A program made the translations under genes and the position numbers. From CAZEPJ01 sp964514105 (GTDB lineage: Bacteria; Desulfobacterota; Desulfocorpusculales; Desulfocorpusculum), in assembly GCA_964514105.1 (NCBI GenBank), contig CAZEPJ010000002.1, positions 1 to 64,000 of the forward strand: DNA of 64,000 nucleotides. The letters run 5' to 3'. Positions 8,660 through 17,155 of this stretch are shown here, in pieces (positions within the stretch are counted from its first letter, which is position 1; each line of letters opens with the position of its first letter). The notes under the pieces were generated by a model that saw only the letters and a program-made list of their open reading frames with translations, was not told the origin of the DNA and did no database searches.

Positions 8660-9486
8660 TGACAGAGACCGGCAGGGCGGGAAAGACACTGAGGCGGCTC
8701 GTCTTCGCCGGGGCCTGCGCCGCTGTGGTCCTCTTTTTTCTCTTCCCGTTCCTCTGGGTGCTTCTCATGTCCCTCAAGGACCCCGAGGCGGCCCAGGCCA
8801 TGCCCCCCAGGTTCATCTTCCTCCCCACGCTGGAGAACTTCCGAGGGGTGCTCCAGGAGGGGGATTTTCTCAAGGCCACCTGGAACAGCGTCCTGGTGGC
8901 CCTCTTCTCCCTGGGGGCGGCCCTCACCATCGGCCTGCCCGCCGGCTACGTCATCGCCCGGCACCGGCAGAAATGGCTCTCCTTCGGGATCCTGTTCACC
9001 CAGATGGCCCCCTGGGTGGTCTTCCTCCTGCCCTGGTACATCCTCTTCAAGAGGCTGGGGCTGGTGGATACCCACCTGGCCCTGGTGCTCACCAACCTCA
9101 CATATCTGGTGCCGTTCACCGTGTGGCTCATGCTGGGCTTCTTCGAGGACGTCCCCACCGAGGTGGAGGAGGCGGCGTGGCTGGACGGCTGCTCCCACAT
9201 GGGGACCTTCCTGCGCATCGTCCTGCCCCTGGTCAAAGGAGGGGTCATCACGGTGTGCACCCTGGGGTTCATGTTCGCGTGGAACATCTTCATCTTCCCT
9301 TTGGTCCTCTCCGGCGGGAAGACCCGGACCCTGCCGGTGCTGGTCTATGGATTCATGGCCGACAACAGCCTGGATTTCGGGCCCCTGGCCGCGGCCTCGG
9401 TGCTCATCACGCTGCCGGTCATCGTCTTCATCCTCATCAATCAGAAGCACTTCTCCCGGGGCATCGCCCTGGGGGGCCGCAAGTAA
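8659..9486 (+). CDS. ABC transporter permease (MalG/UgpE type)
   Basis: This 275-residue second permease has about six transmembrane segments and an EAA loop (EEAAWLDGCSHMGTFLRIV). It pairs with the upstream MalF-type protein to form the membrane channel. The start overlaps the upstream stop by one base. The last residues (GIALGGRK) are typical of MalG-like C-termini. The ATPase for the pair lies four genes downstream rather than next to it. Confidence 0.92.
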   Translation: MTETGRAGKTLRRLVFAGACAAVVLFFLFPFLWVLLMSLKDPEAAQAMPPRFIFLPTLENFRGVLQEGDFLKATWNSVLVALFSLGAALTIGLPAGYVIARHRQKWLSFGILFTQMAPWVVFLLPWYILFKRLGLVDTHLALVLTNLTYLVPFTVWLMLGFFEDVPTEVEEAAWLDGCSHMGTFLRIVLPLVKGGVITVCTLGFMFAWNIFIFPLVLSGGKTRTLPVLVYGFMADNSLDFGPLAAASVLITLPVIVFILINQKHFSRGIALGGRK

Positions 9487-9506
9487 TACAGACGAGGTGG
9501 GTGCCA

Positions 9507-10703
9507 ATGACAGAACAGCCGCTCAAGGATATCCTCGTTCTGGATTTCTCGACCCTGCTGGCGGGGCCCGTGGCGGCCACGTTCCTGGGGGATTTCGGGG
9601 CGCAGGTGATCAAGATCGAGGAGCCGGGCACCGGCGAGTTCACCCGCATGATCCCGCTCTATCCCGACGGCCGGTCGCCCTCCTGGCTCGTGGAGGGGAG
9701 GAACAAGCGGTGCATCACGCTGAACCTGCGAACCGCCGAGGGGCAGGCCATCGCCCATCGGCTGGCCGAGAAGGCGGACGTGGCGGTCATGAACTTCCGG
9801 CCCGGCCAGGCCGAGGCCTGGGGGCTCGGTGCCGAGGACTTCCACAGGACCAATCCCAACCTCATCATCCTTCAGGTGTCGGCGTACGGTCAGACTGGTC
9901 CGTACGCGGGCAAGGGCGGTTTCGACCGCACGGCCCAGGCCTTCGCGGGGACCACGTACGTCACGGGATACCCGGACCGGCCCCCTGTCCGGTCGGGATA
10001 CGCCCTGGTCGACTACATGACCTCGTACCTGGGGGCCTTCGGGGTCATGACCGCACTGTACAACCGGGACCTGCACGGCGCCGGTGGGGAGGTCATCGAC
10101 ATCTCCCTGGTGGAGGCCGCCTTTCGCGCCTCCGAGGCCTCGGTCACCACATACAGTCTCACCGGCAAGGTGCGGGAGCGGGAGGGGAACCGAAACCCCT
10201 TGGTGGTACCGGCCGACGACTTCGAGGCCCGGGACGGTCGAACGGTGGTCATCAACGCGGGCATCCCCAAGCTGTGGAAGCGGCTCGTGCAGGCCATGGG
10301 GAGACCCGACCTCCTGGAGGACCCCCGGTTCCTCACCCCCGCGGATCGCATCCGGAACCAGGAGGCGCTCTACGAAATCGTTGGGGAGTGGGTAAAGGCC
10401 CTGCCGGCCGCCGAGGTGGTCCGGATCCTAGATGAGGTCAAGGTGCCCGCAGACACGATCCGGAGCGTGGCCGACCTGGCCACGGACCCACACCTCAGAG
10501 AGCGCAAAGCGGTTCTCGAGCGGGAGGCCCCGGGCATCGGGAAGGTGCTGGTCCCGGGGGTCTTTCCCAAGCTGGCCCGCCATCCCGGAGAGATCCGTTT
10601 CCTGGGGGCCAGGCTGGGCGAGCACAACGAGGAGATCTACCGGGGCGAGCTGGGAATGACCGCGGAGGAGTTGGCCACCTTGAGGGAGAAAGGGGTCATT
10701 TGA
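9507..10703 (+). CDS. CaiB/BaiF-family (class III) CoA-transferase
   Basis: This 398-residue protein belongs to the family III CoA-transferases, which move CoA between carboxylic acids through an aspartyl anhydride. The N-terminus has the typical LVLDFSTLLAGPVAATFLGDFG stretch split over residues 11-31, then VIKIEEPGTGE. Asp169 in GYALVDYMTS corresponds in position to the catalytic aspartate of formyl-CoA transferase. It follows the permeases after 20 bases and abuts the QueG-like gene. In this operon it could activate an imported carboxylic acid to its CoA ester; donor and acceptor are unknown. Confidence 0.9.
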   Translation: MTEQPLKDILVLDFSTLLAGPVAATFLGDFGAQVIKIEEPGTGEFTRMIPLYPDGRSPSWLVEGRNKRCITLNLRTAEGQAIAHRLAEKADVAVMNFRPGQAEAWGLGAEDFHRTNPNLIILQVSAYGQTGPYAGKGGFDRTAQAFAGTTYVTGYPDRPPVRSGYALVDYMTSYLGAFGVMTALYNRDLHGAGGEVIDISLVEAAFRASEASVTTYSLTGKVREREGNRNPLVVPADDFEARDGRTVVINAGIPKLWKRLVQAMGRPDLLEDPRFLTPADRIRNQEALYEIVGEWVKALPAAEVVRILDEVKVPADTIRSVADLATDPHLRERKAVLEREAPGIGKVLVPGVFPKLARHPGEIRFLGARLGEHNEEIYRGELGMTAEELATLREKGVI

Positions 10704-11639
10704 GTGAACGCGGACCTGCAGGGATTCGTAAAGGAACTCTTCCAGGACAGTGGGCGCAATCGTCTCCCCGCAGAGCTGGGCGGCGGGCGGATTTTTTCCT
10801 CGCCCGCGCTGGGCGTCTCCGGCGGGGATGACCCCATCTTCCTCAGATTCAAGGAGGTCGTCCACACCGAGCACCTCACGCCCGAGGAGATGTGGGCGAG
10901 AAGCGGCATGCCGACTCCGATGACCCATGGGTCCTCGTTGAGGGTGATCTCGATTCTGTTCCCCTACGAAAATCACATCCGCACTGCCGGCAAGGCGGCC
11001 CAAGGCATGCCCCCCGAGGTCTACTGCGTGGCGCGCAACCTGGCCAACGGGTTCCAGCGGTACGTGCAGCAGCGGTGCGTGGCGTGGTTCGAGAGACGAG
11101 GTCACCGGGCCCTGGCCGGGTCCCAGAGTCCGGCATACGAGATCATCGCCAGGGATGTGCCTCGCCTGGCCTCCACTTGGTCCGAGCGCCATCTGGCCTT
11201 TGCCGCCGGGTTGGGAACCTTCAGCCTTCATGAGGGATTCATCTCCGAGGCCGGCTGCAACATCAGATTGGCTTCCGTGCTCACGGACGCCCCCCTGGCG
11301 GTGACGCCCAGAAGGGGGGACGATCCGTTCGCCAACTGTCTTCACTACGCCACAGGGACATGCGGCAAGTGCGTGGATCGTTGCCCCGGGGGCGCCCTCT
11401 CCAGGGAGGGTCACGACAAGATCAAGTGCTGGCTCTTCGGCCGTGTGGTGGAGCAGGAGATGAGCCACCGGTTGAGAGGATTTCTCAAGGCCCACCGCCG
11501 CCTCATCGACGGCAAGGAGCAGCTCTCCTACCCTGTGGGCTGCGCCCTGTGCCAGTTCGGTGTGCCGTGCATGGACAGAAACCCGGTTCGTCACCCAAAG
11601 GGGGGGGACCTGGTGATGGGCCATGGGATTGGGCCATGA
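10704..11639 (+). CDS. QueG-like iron-sulfur oxidoreductase, divergent
   Basis: This 311-residue protein resembles epoxyqueuosine reductases in its second half. It has a CxxCxxxCP ferredoxin motif (C220, C223, C227), C212 and C242 nearby, and a second cluster motif C280, C283 and C289. The preceding AAGLGTFSLHEGFISEAG resembles the AGLGWIGKN cobalamin-side segment of QueG. The DxxP-type catalytic aspartate context of true QueG is not evident; the matching stretch reads ARDVPRLASTWSERHLA. The GTG start follows directly after the CoA-transferase stop, and the stop overlaps the next ATG. Being embedded in a transport and catabolic operon, a role other than tRNA modification is more likely. The reaction is unknown. 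Confidence 0.65.
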   Translation: MNADLQGFVKELFQDSGRNRLPAELGGGRIFSSPALGVSGGDDPIFLRFKEVVHTEHLTPEEMWARSGMPTPMTHGSSLRVISILFPYENHIRTAGKAAQGMPPEVYCVARNLANGFQRYVQQRCVAWFERRGHRALAGSQSPAYEIIARDVPRLASTWSERHLAFAAGLGTFSLHEGFISEAGCNIRLASVLTDAPLAVTPRRGDDPFANCLHYATGTCGKCVDRCPGGALSREGHDKIKCWLFGRVVEQEMSHRLRGFLKAHRRLIDGKEQLSYPVGCALCQFGVPCMDRNPVRHPKGGDLVMGHGIGP

Positions 11640-12664
11640 GAATCGAGAGGGTGAAGGCCAGGATCTGCGACGACCGCCATGTCCCCCAGCTGTTCGTGGA
11701 GGTGACCAGCGACGAGGGATTGACCGGCGTCGGCGAGGCGTGGTGGGGTCTCCCCCTGGGGCCCGTGGCGAGCGCCGTCCGGGACGTCCTCGCCCCCCAG
11801 ATCCTGGGGGAGGATCCGGGGAGGATCGAGTTCTTGTGGCAGAAGATGTACCGTTACGCTTACCGATACGGGACCGAGGGTGTCATCCTGTGCGGACTGA
11901 GCGGCATCGATCTGGCCCTCTGGGACCTTCTGGGAAAGCGACTCGGCGCCCCCGTAGCCCAGATGCTGGGCGGGACGGTCAGAGACGCCATCCGGGCGTA
12001 CGCCAGCCTTCCGCCCCTGGGGGACGAGAAGCTCTTGCGGGTGGAGATCGAGCGGGCCGTGCGGGCGGGCTTCCGGGGCGTCAAGCTCCATGAGCTGGAG
12101 GTCCGCATGGCGGCCGCGGCCCGGGAGGCGCTCCCCGAGGGGATGGCCCTCATGTTCGACGTCAATGGGCGCTTCACTCCCCTGGAGGCCGCACAGATGG
12201 CCAAGGGGCTGGCCCGGCACGAGGTCACCTGGTTCGAGGAGCCCATCTGGCCCATGCAGGACCATCTCGCCATGGCCCGGGTGCGCCGGGGTTCGCCCGT
12301 GCCGCTGGCGGCAGGGGAGAACGAGTTCACGCTCAAGGGGCTTCACGGGCTCATGACGAGCGGAGCCGTGGATTACGTGATGCCCGAGATCACCAAGATC
12401 GGAGGGCTGAGCCGGGCCGTCGGGGTGTCCACCCTGGCCGAGCTGTTCAACGTCACCCTCAGCCCGCACAACTTCCGACCGGGGCCGGCCCTGTACGCCA
12501 ACATCCACTGGGCGTTGAGCCGGGTGAACATGGACTGGCTGGAGGTCCCCTGGCTTCCGGAGGCATACGGGTTTCCAGCGGGCGTGCCCCTTCCGCCCAT
12601 GGACAAAGGGATGGTGAAACTGCCCGAGGGACCAGGGCTGGGTATGCCACCGGGACGGGAGTGA
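11636..12664 (+). CDS. mandelate racemase/muconate lactonizing enzyme family protein (enolase superfamily)
   Basis: This 342-residue enzyme is probably an acid-sugar dehydratase or racemase. These enzymes abstract the proton alpha to a carboxylate using Mg2+. The first catalytic motif is K150-L-H152. The metal ligands are Asp175 (DVNG), Glu201 or Glu202 (FEEP) and Glu228 (AGENE). His278 lies in SPHNF. At the position where mandelate racemase relatives have the Asp of the His-Asp dyad, this protein has Glu251 (VMPEITKIGG). The ATG overlaps the upstream stop (ATGA). Together with the ABC transporter and CoA-transferase it suggests catabolism of a hydroxy or sugar acid. The substrate cannot be read from the sequence. 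Confidence 0.85.
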   Translation: MRIERVKARICDDRHVPQLFVEVTSDEGLTGVGEAWWGLPLGPVASAVRDVLAPQILGEDPGRIEFLWQKMYRYAYRYGTEGVILCGLSGIDLALWDLLGKRLGAPVAQMLGGTVRDAIRAYASLPPLGDEKLLRVEIERAVRAGFRGVKLHELEVRMAAAAREALPEGMALMFDVNGRFTPLEAAQMAKGLARHEVTWFEEPIWPMQDHLAMARVRRGSPVPLAAGENEFTLKGLHGLMTSGAVDYVMPEITKIGGLSRAVGVSTLAELFNVTLSPHNFRPGPALYANIHWALSRVNMDWLEVPWLPEAYGFPAGVPLPPMDKGMVKLPEGPGLGMPPGRE

Positions 12665-12672
12665 GGCGAGGC

Positions 12673-13773
12673 ATGGCCGGGGTGAGACTCGAGCGCGTGA
12701 CCAAGCGGTTCGGCGAGGTGCTGGCGGTGAAGGACTTCACCCTGGACATCCGGGATGGGGAGTTCATCATCCTGGTGGGGCCCTCTGGCTGCGGCAAGAC
12801 CACGGTCCTGCGGTGCATCGCGGGCCTGGAGCAGGCCACTTCCGGGGAGATATACATCGACGGGCGGCCGGTGACCCGCGTGCCGGCCAAGAGCCGGGAC
12901 ATCGCCATGGTCTTCCAGAACTACGCCCTGTACCCCCACATGGACGTGTACCGGAACATGGCCTTCTGTCTCAAGCTGCGCAAGATCCCGCCAACTGAAC
13001 GGGACCGCATCGTGCGCCAGACGGCGGAGCTCCTGGGCATCGGGGCCCTGCTGGGGCGGAAGCCCAGCGAGCTCTCGGGCGGGCAGCGCCAGCGGGTGGC
13101 TCTGGGAAGGGCCATCGTCCGGGACCCCAAGGTGTTCCTATTCGACGAACCGCTCTCCAACCTGGATGCCAAGCTGCGGGTGGCCATGCGGGCCGAGCTC
13201 CTGGATCTGCATCAGCGGTTGAAGACCACGGCCATCTACGTCACCCACGACCAGATGGAGGCCATGACCATGGGGGACCGCATCGTGGTCATGAACGAGG
13301 GCCTGGTCCAGCAGGTGGCCTCTCCTCAGGAGGTGTACGACCGCCCGGTCAACCGGTTCGTGGCCGGTTTCATCGGATCGCCCGCCATGAATCTGGTGGC
13401 CTGCCACCTGGAGCATCGGGATGGCGGCCTGTGGGCCACCAACAAGGCCATGAGCCTCAGGATCCCCCCGGGCAAGTGGGCGGCCCTGGGGCACTACGTG
13501 GGCAAGGAGGTGACCCTGGGGCTGCGCCCCGAGCACGTCTCGAAGGCCCACGTTCTCCCGGGGAGTGCATCCCAGGCCACCTTCACGGCCGTGGTCTGGG
13601 TGGTCGAGCCGCTGGGCCCCGAGAAACTCGTCCACATCCGCCAGGAGGGAGCCACCCTCATCGCCAGGTTGGACCCCCACGTGTCCATTCGCCCCGGTGA
13701 GACCGTGACCTTCGCGGCCAGGATGGAATCGGCCCACCTGTTCGACAACGAGACCCAGCGGGCCATTGGCTGA
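12673..13773 (+). CDS. ABC transporter ATPase (MalK/UgpC type)
   Basis: This 366-residue ATPase powers the sugar-type importer. Walker A is GPSGCGKT (36-43), the signature is LSGGQRQR (134-141) and Walker B is VFLFDEP, followed by the D-loop SNLD and the switch His in VTHDQ. The C-terminal OB/TOBE region (FIGSPAMNLV, then GLRPEHV) is typical of MalK-like subunits that can bind regulators. A GTG at 12661 overlapping the upstream stop is an alternative start. The ATG here is preferred because GAGG lies six bases before it. It closes the operon begun by the GntR gene. Confidence 0.9.
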   Translation: MAGVRLERVTKRFGEVLAVKDFTLDIRDGEFIILVGPSGCGKTTVLRCIAGLEQATSGEIYIDGRPVTRVPAKSRDIAMVFQNYALYPHMDVYRNMAFCLKLRKIPPTERDRIVRQTAELLGIGALLGRKPSELSGGQRQRVALGRAIVRDPKVFLFDEPLSNLDAKLRVAMRAELLDLHQRLKTTAIYVTHDQMEAMTMGDRIVVMNEGLVQQVASPQEVYDRPVNRFVAGFIGSPAMNLVACHLEHRDGGLWATNKAMSLRIPPGKWAALGHYVGKEVTLGLRPEHVSKAHVLPGSASQATFTAVVWVVEPLGPEKLVHIRQEGATLIARLDPHVSIRPGETVTFAARMESAHLFDNETQRAIG

Positions 13774-13805
13774 ACATCGGCCGGCCCGGTGCGGAGGGAC
13801 GATCC

Positions 13806-14528
13806 ATGCGGATGGGGGCCTGTGCGGTGTTGATGGCATGGTGGATTTCCGCGGCACAGGCCCAGGGCGACGCGCTTGGGACGATCGGCCGATTCCTGGC
13901 GGCCAGGCTCCCGGCGGCGCGCTACATGGAGCAACGGTGCGCCCCGGAGCCGGTTCCCGGCTGGGAGGGCTTTCCGACCCTGGGCTGCGAATACGCCGTG
14001 AAGGACCGCTCCGGCATGGTCAAGTCCGCCCGCGTGGTGATGCTCAATCCCACCCCCGATCAGTTGGCCCGCTGGATCGTCAGCGCGTGTCGGGAGGTGC
14101 AGGGGGATGCCCGGTTGGATTCCTGTGCCGACGGCCTCGCCAGACACATCCTGACCCAGTCCGGCGGACAGTTTCCCGTGGCCGGTGTCGTGTACGAGGA
14201 CATCTCTCCCAGGGACGGCATCCACGAGGCCTACGCCTTTCGCGACGGGGTGGCCGTGGAGGTGGAGGGGCTGGCCCCTCGGGCGGTGCATTCCCTGTCG
14301 GCGGCGGAGCTGACCGCCTCCATGGAGGGCAGGGTCCTGCGCACGAGGCCCTGTGCCCGCCTCCAGAGCACCACCCGGGAGCATTACCGCGCCGCCGGGG
14401 GGGCGCAGGATGTGGAGGAACTGGCGTGGTTGGCCGTCTCGCGCAAGACGTACCAGGCCGCCTGGACAAGCGATCGCAACGCCCTGATGGTCGCCTGGCT
14501 CAAGGCCCAGGGGGGCCAGAGGAAATGA
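13806..14528 (+). CDS. secreted protein of unknown function
   Basis: This 240-residue protein is not recognised. An N-terminal signal peptide (MRMGACAVLMAWWISAAQAQG) with an AQA-like cleavage site predicts export to the periplasm. The mature part has six cysteines (RCAPEP, LGCEYAV, ACREV, DSCADG, RPCAR) that could form disulfides. A ribosome site GGAGGG precedes the ATG. It follows the ATPase by 32 bases but resembles none of the transporter genes. It lies just upstream of the beta-barrel gene, which has its own candidate promoter. It may belong with that envelope group. Confidence 0.7.
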   Translation: MRMGACAVLMAWWISAAQAQGDALGTIGRFLAARLPAARYMEQRCAPEPVPGWEGFPTLGCEYAVKDRSGMVKSARVVMLNPTPDQLARWIVSACREVQGDARLDSCADGLARHILTQSGGQFPVAGVVYEDISPRDGIHEAYAFRDGVAVEVEGLAPRAVHSLSAAELTASMEGRVLRTRPCARLQSTTREHYRAAGGAQDVEELAWLAVSRKTYQAAWTSDRNALMVAWLKAQGGQRK

Positions 14529-14552
14529 CCTGTGGTTTCACGGTGAAATCAC

Positions 14553-14581
14553 TTGACATCCCGATCAATTCCCGCTACTAG
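14553..14581 (+). promoter_or_regulatory. candidate promoter for the beta-barrel and secreted-paralogue genes
   Basis: TTGACA (14553-14558) is followed after 17 bases by TACTAG (14576-14581), a perfect -35 with a weak -10. The region is more AT-rich than its neighbours. Transcription would start near 14588, about 43 bases before the ATG chosen for the beta-barrel gene. Confidence 0.45.
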
Positions 14582-14630
14582 ATATGAACCGATGAGAAGT
14601 CGACAACCCGGGCAAAAGGGGGATGGGCGG

Positions 14631-15689
14631 ATGGGCAGGGGCCTTTGCAAGGGATGGGGAAGGGGGCTGCTGGGGGCGTGGTGCGCTGCGGCCTTTGTGG
14701 CGCTTCCCCTGGCAGCGGCGCAGGGGGCCGACGGGGGTTGGTGGGGCGAGGCCGGGGTCCTGTACCTGGCCGAGGAGACCCAGGGGCAGGCGCTGTTTTG
14801 GATCGACCGAAGCGGGAACGGCATCCTGGATGCCGGGGAGAGCCGTTTCGGCACCGACCAGCTCACGGGCTGGGGATGGGGCTGGCGGGCCGAGGTGGGG
14901 TACACGTGGCCCGGCGGCCGGGGCCTGTCGGTGGGCTGGACGGGCCGCCTGGACTCGCGCAGCCGCAGCATCGGGGACCCGTCGGACAATATCGAGCCGC
15001 GTTTCGGACGGGATCCCAACAACTGCTCCGGGGCCCTGTGCGACCTGGAGGATTTCGAGGACAGCGAGATCATCAAGATGGGCCTGGACTCGACCCTCCA
15101 CAGCTGGGACGTCAACTACAACTTCCCCGTTCACAATTTCAGTCCGGCCCTGCAGCTTCGCGGCCGGGTGGGGCCCCGGGTGATCTGGCTCAAGGACGAC
15201 CTGAAGTTCAAGAGCTTTGACGAGGGGCTCTCGGATCCCCTGAACCGGGCGGATCTGGGTGTGGACACGGAGAACTGGTTCATCGGGGCCCAGGTGGGGC
15301 TGGGCCTGCAGTGGCAGGTCTGCCCGTGGTTCAGCGTGCTGGCCGACGCCAACGTGGGGGGCTACTACGCGAGCATGGACCAGGACGTGTCATACCGGGA
15401 GTTCGACGGCTTTCGGGATGCCTGGTCCCTGAGCGATTCCCAGGATACGGGGGGGTTTCTGGCGGAGCTTCGGCTGGCTGGCGACGTGCGCATCACGCGG
15501 AACATCAGCGCGCGGCTGGGGTACATGCTCCTGTGGCTGTCCAACACGGCCCGGGCCATCAACCAGATCAAACCGGGGCAGGGCCTGGACGAGGACTTGG
15601 TGGATATTGCCCCCGCGTCCTACCCCAGGGTGCAGCGCGACGGGACGCTGTACCACGGCGGCATGCTGTCGGTGGTGGTGAAGTTCTGA
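14631..15689 (+). CDS. predicted outer-membrane beta-barrel protein
   Basis: This 352-residue protein is probably an outer-membrane barrel. A signal peptide (LLGAWCAAAFVALPLAAAQG) is followed by alternating short amphipathic strands rich in aromatic, glycine and polar residues, e.g. WGWGWRAEVGYTWP, WDVNYNFPVH, FIGAQVGLGLQWQV and ARLGYMLLWLS. The C-terminus GGMLSVVVKF ends in phenylalanine, as expected for BAM-dependent barrels. A short DRSGNGILDAGES segment near residue 60 resembles an EF-hand/dockerin-like calcium loop. An upstream ATG at 14592 would leave almost no leader, so the ATG with a GGGGGA-type site is used. It heads a group with two secreted paralogues; the specific family is not recognised. 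Confidence 0.7.
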   Translation: MGRGLCKGWGRGLLGAWCAAAFVALPLAAAQGADGGWWGEAGVLYLAEETQGQALFWIDRSGNGILDAGESRFGTDQLTGWGWGWRAEVGYTWPGGRGLSVGWTGRLDSRSRSIGDPSDNIEPRFGRDPNNCSGALCDLEDFEDSEIIKMGLDSTLHSWDVNYNFPVHNFSPALQLRGRVGPRVIWLKDDLKFKSFDEGLSDPLNRADLGVDTENWFIGAQVGLGLQWQVCPWFSVLADANVGGYYASMDQDVSYREFDGFRDAWSLSDSQDTGGFLAELRLAGDVRITRNISARLGYMLLWLSNTARAINQIKPGQGLDEDLVDIAPASYPRVQRDGTLYHGGMLSVVVKF

Positions 15690-15741
15690 TCCCCCCGGGG
15701 CGCGGGCAGATGGGCTGGATGAGACAGGGAGGAGGAAGACC

Positions 15742-16413
15742 ATGATCTGGCGGAAGGTGGGAATGATGGCCCTGGCGGCGGCCCTGGCGGCGGCCCTGGC
15801 TGGGCCGGCGCAGGCCGGCCCGCCGGTCGGGGAGGCGGGCCCCTGGTGGTACGAGGGGGTGTGGCGGGCGAGCATCGACGAGTCCTGCTTCCGGCACACG
15901 GACGGAAGGCCCGTGAACATGCCCGAGGAGACCCTGTACATGGTCCTTCGGCTGAGCGATCCGGTGGCCACCGGCGGGGATTCGGCCAAGCCGCTCAACG
16001 GCCTTTGCGAGTACCAGGCCGAGTTCTACCTGGACAAGGCCCTGCAGAGACAGGTGGGAGGGGGATGTTTCGCCTTTGACTGGCCTCCGGATGGGGAGAC
16101 CTATCTCATCGACGGCAACGGATTCAAGGAGGTGTGGAACGGGAATCGGCTTTGGGGCTACTGCCGATTCGAGCTCCAGGGCGTCGTCAGCACGGCGGTC
16201 CGCCAGGCCCGGGACGGGATGAGCGAGGCCGAGATCCGCCGGCTCCGCCAGCGCAGCCAATGGGGCGGCTGGAACATCGCCTGGTGCGACCAGTTTCTGG
16301 AGCCAGCCCAGGGGGAGAAGCGGCCTTCGGGCCCCGGTCACAAGTGCCGGAGCCACTGGAACGCCGAGTGGCTGCGGGAACTGCCCGACGATGAGCAACC
16401 CCCGGAGGAATGA
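15742..16413 (+). CDS. secreted protein, first of a tandem paralogous pair
   Basis: This 223-residue exported protein has a signal peptide (LAAALAAALAGPAQAG). It is clearly related to the gene immediately downstream. Shared features are WYEG(V/I)W near the mature start, ESC-x-RHTDG, FxLDxALQxQVG, an AFD(W/Y)P segment, a TYL-x-DG-x-G-x-KE block, a conserved W/G-Y/W-C-R/H-F motif, GWN(I/L)AWC and a C-terminal cysteine before SxWxAxW. The conserved cysteines suggest disulfides in the periplasm or at the surface. It follows the beta-barrel gene after 52 bases. I do not recognise the family. Confidence 0.75.
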   Translation: MIWRKVGMMALAAALAAALAGPAQAGPPVGEAGPWWYEGVWRASIDESCFRHTDGRPVNMPEETLYMVLRLSDPVATGGDSAKPLNGLCEYQAEFYLDKALQRQVGGGCFAFDWPPDGETYLIDGNGFKEVWNGNRLWGYCRFELQGVVSTAVRQARDGMSEAEIRRLRQRSQWGGWNIAWCDQFLEPAQGEKRPSGPGHKCRSHWNAEWLRELPDDEQPPEE

Positions 16414-16483
16414 CGGCGAGGGCCCGAGGCGTGGGCCTCGGATCTGGTATTGGGGGCAGGAACGAGAAGAAAGGAGCGGAGTC

Positions 16484-17125
16484 ATGGCACTCGGGAAAGC
16501 GGGCATGCTCACGGCCCTCTTGGGCCTCGTTGTCTGGGGCGGCGCTGCGTGGGCGCAGCAGCAAGGGCCGCCTTCCGGGGAGTACGGCATGGAGTGGTAC
16601 GAGGGGATCTGGCAGGTGACCATCCAGGAGAGCTGCCACCGCCACACGGACGGGGGGGCGACGAGCCTGCCCGTGGAGCATCTGTACATGCGCCTGGAGA
16701 CCTACGATCCCGATTATGGGGTATACTACGGCGCCTTATTCCTGGACAGCGCCCTCCAGAACCAGGTGGGGTACATGGACATCGCTTTTGATTACCCCTA
16801 TCAGGGAACGACCTACCTGGCCGACGGGGAGGGGAACAAGGAACTCTTCATCAACGGGCAGTACCGCGGCTGGTGCCACTTCTCGTTCCAGGGGGTCCTG
16901 TCCAGGACCCAGGTGAACCGGTGGAGCAAGGCGCTCAACGAGAAGCGCGCGCTCAAGCTCCAGACGAAGAGCCTCATCAATGGATGGAACCTGGCCTGGT
17001 GCCAGTACTACCCCGAGGGTGCGCCCAAGTCCCCCGCAAACGGCGTGGACGGCCTGTACCTCAAGTGCGAGAGCAGCTGGAAGGCCAGGTGGATGGCGCC
17101 CCTGCCGGCGGAGGATCCCGACTGA
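16484..17125 (+). CDS. secreted protein, second of a tandem paralogous pair
   Basis: This 213-residue protein starts at an ATG with AAGGAG eight bases upstream. It has a signal peptide (LLGLVVWGGAAWAQQQ). It matches the preceding protein along its whole length: WYEGIW, QESCHRHTDG, LFLDSALQNQVG, AFDYP, TYLADGEGNKE, GWNLAWC. It lacks several cysteines of the first copy's middle region (the GLCEYQ and GGGCF positions), so the copies have diverged. An intrinsic terminator 30 bases past the stop ends the transcription unit. Function unknown. Confidence 0.75.
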   Translation: MALGKAGMLTALLGLVVWGGAAWAQQQGPPSGEYGMEWYEGIWQVTIQESCHRHTDGGATSLPVEHLYMRLETYDPDYGVYYGALFLDSALQNQVGYMDIAFDYPYQGTTYLADGEGNKELFINGQYRGWCHFSFQGVLSRTQVNRWSKALNEKRALKLQTKSLINGWNLAWCQYYPEGAPKSPANGVDGLYLKCESSWKARWMAPLPAEDPD

Positions 17126-17155
17126 GGAGCCAATGGCGCCCCCACGGGGAAGATG

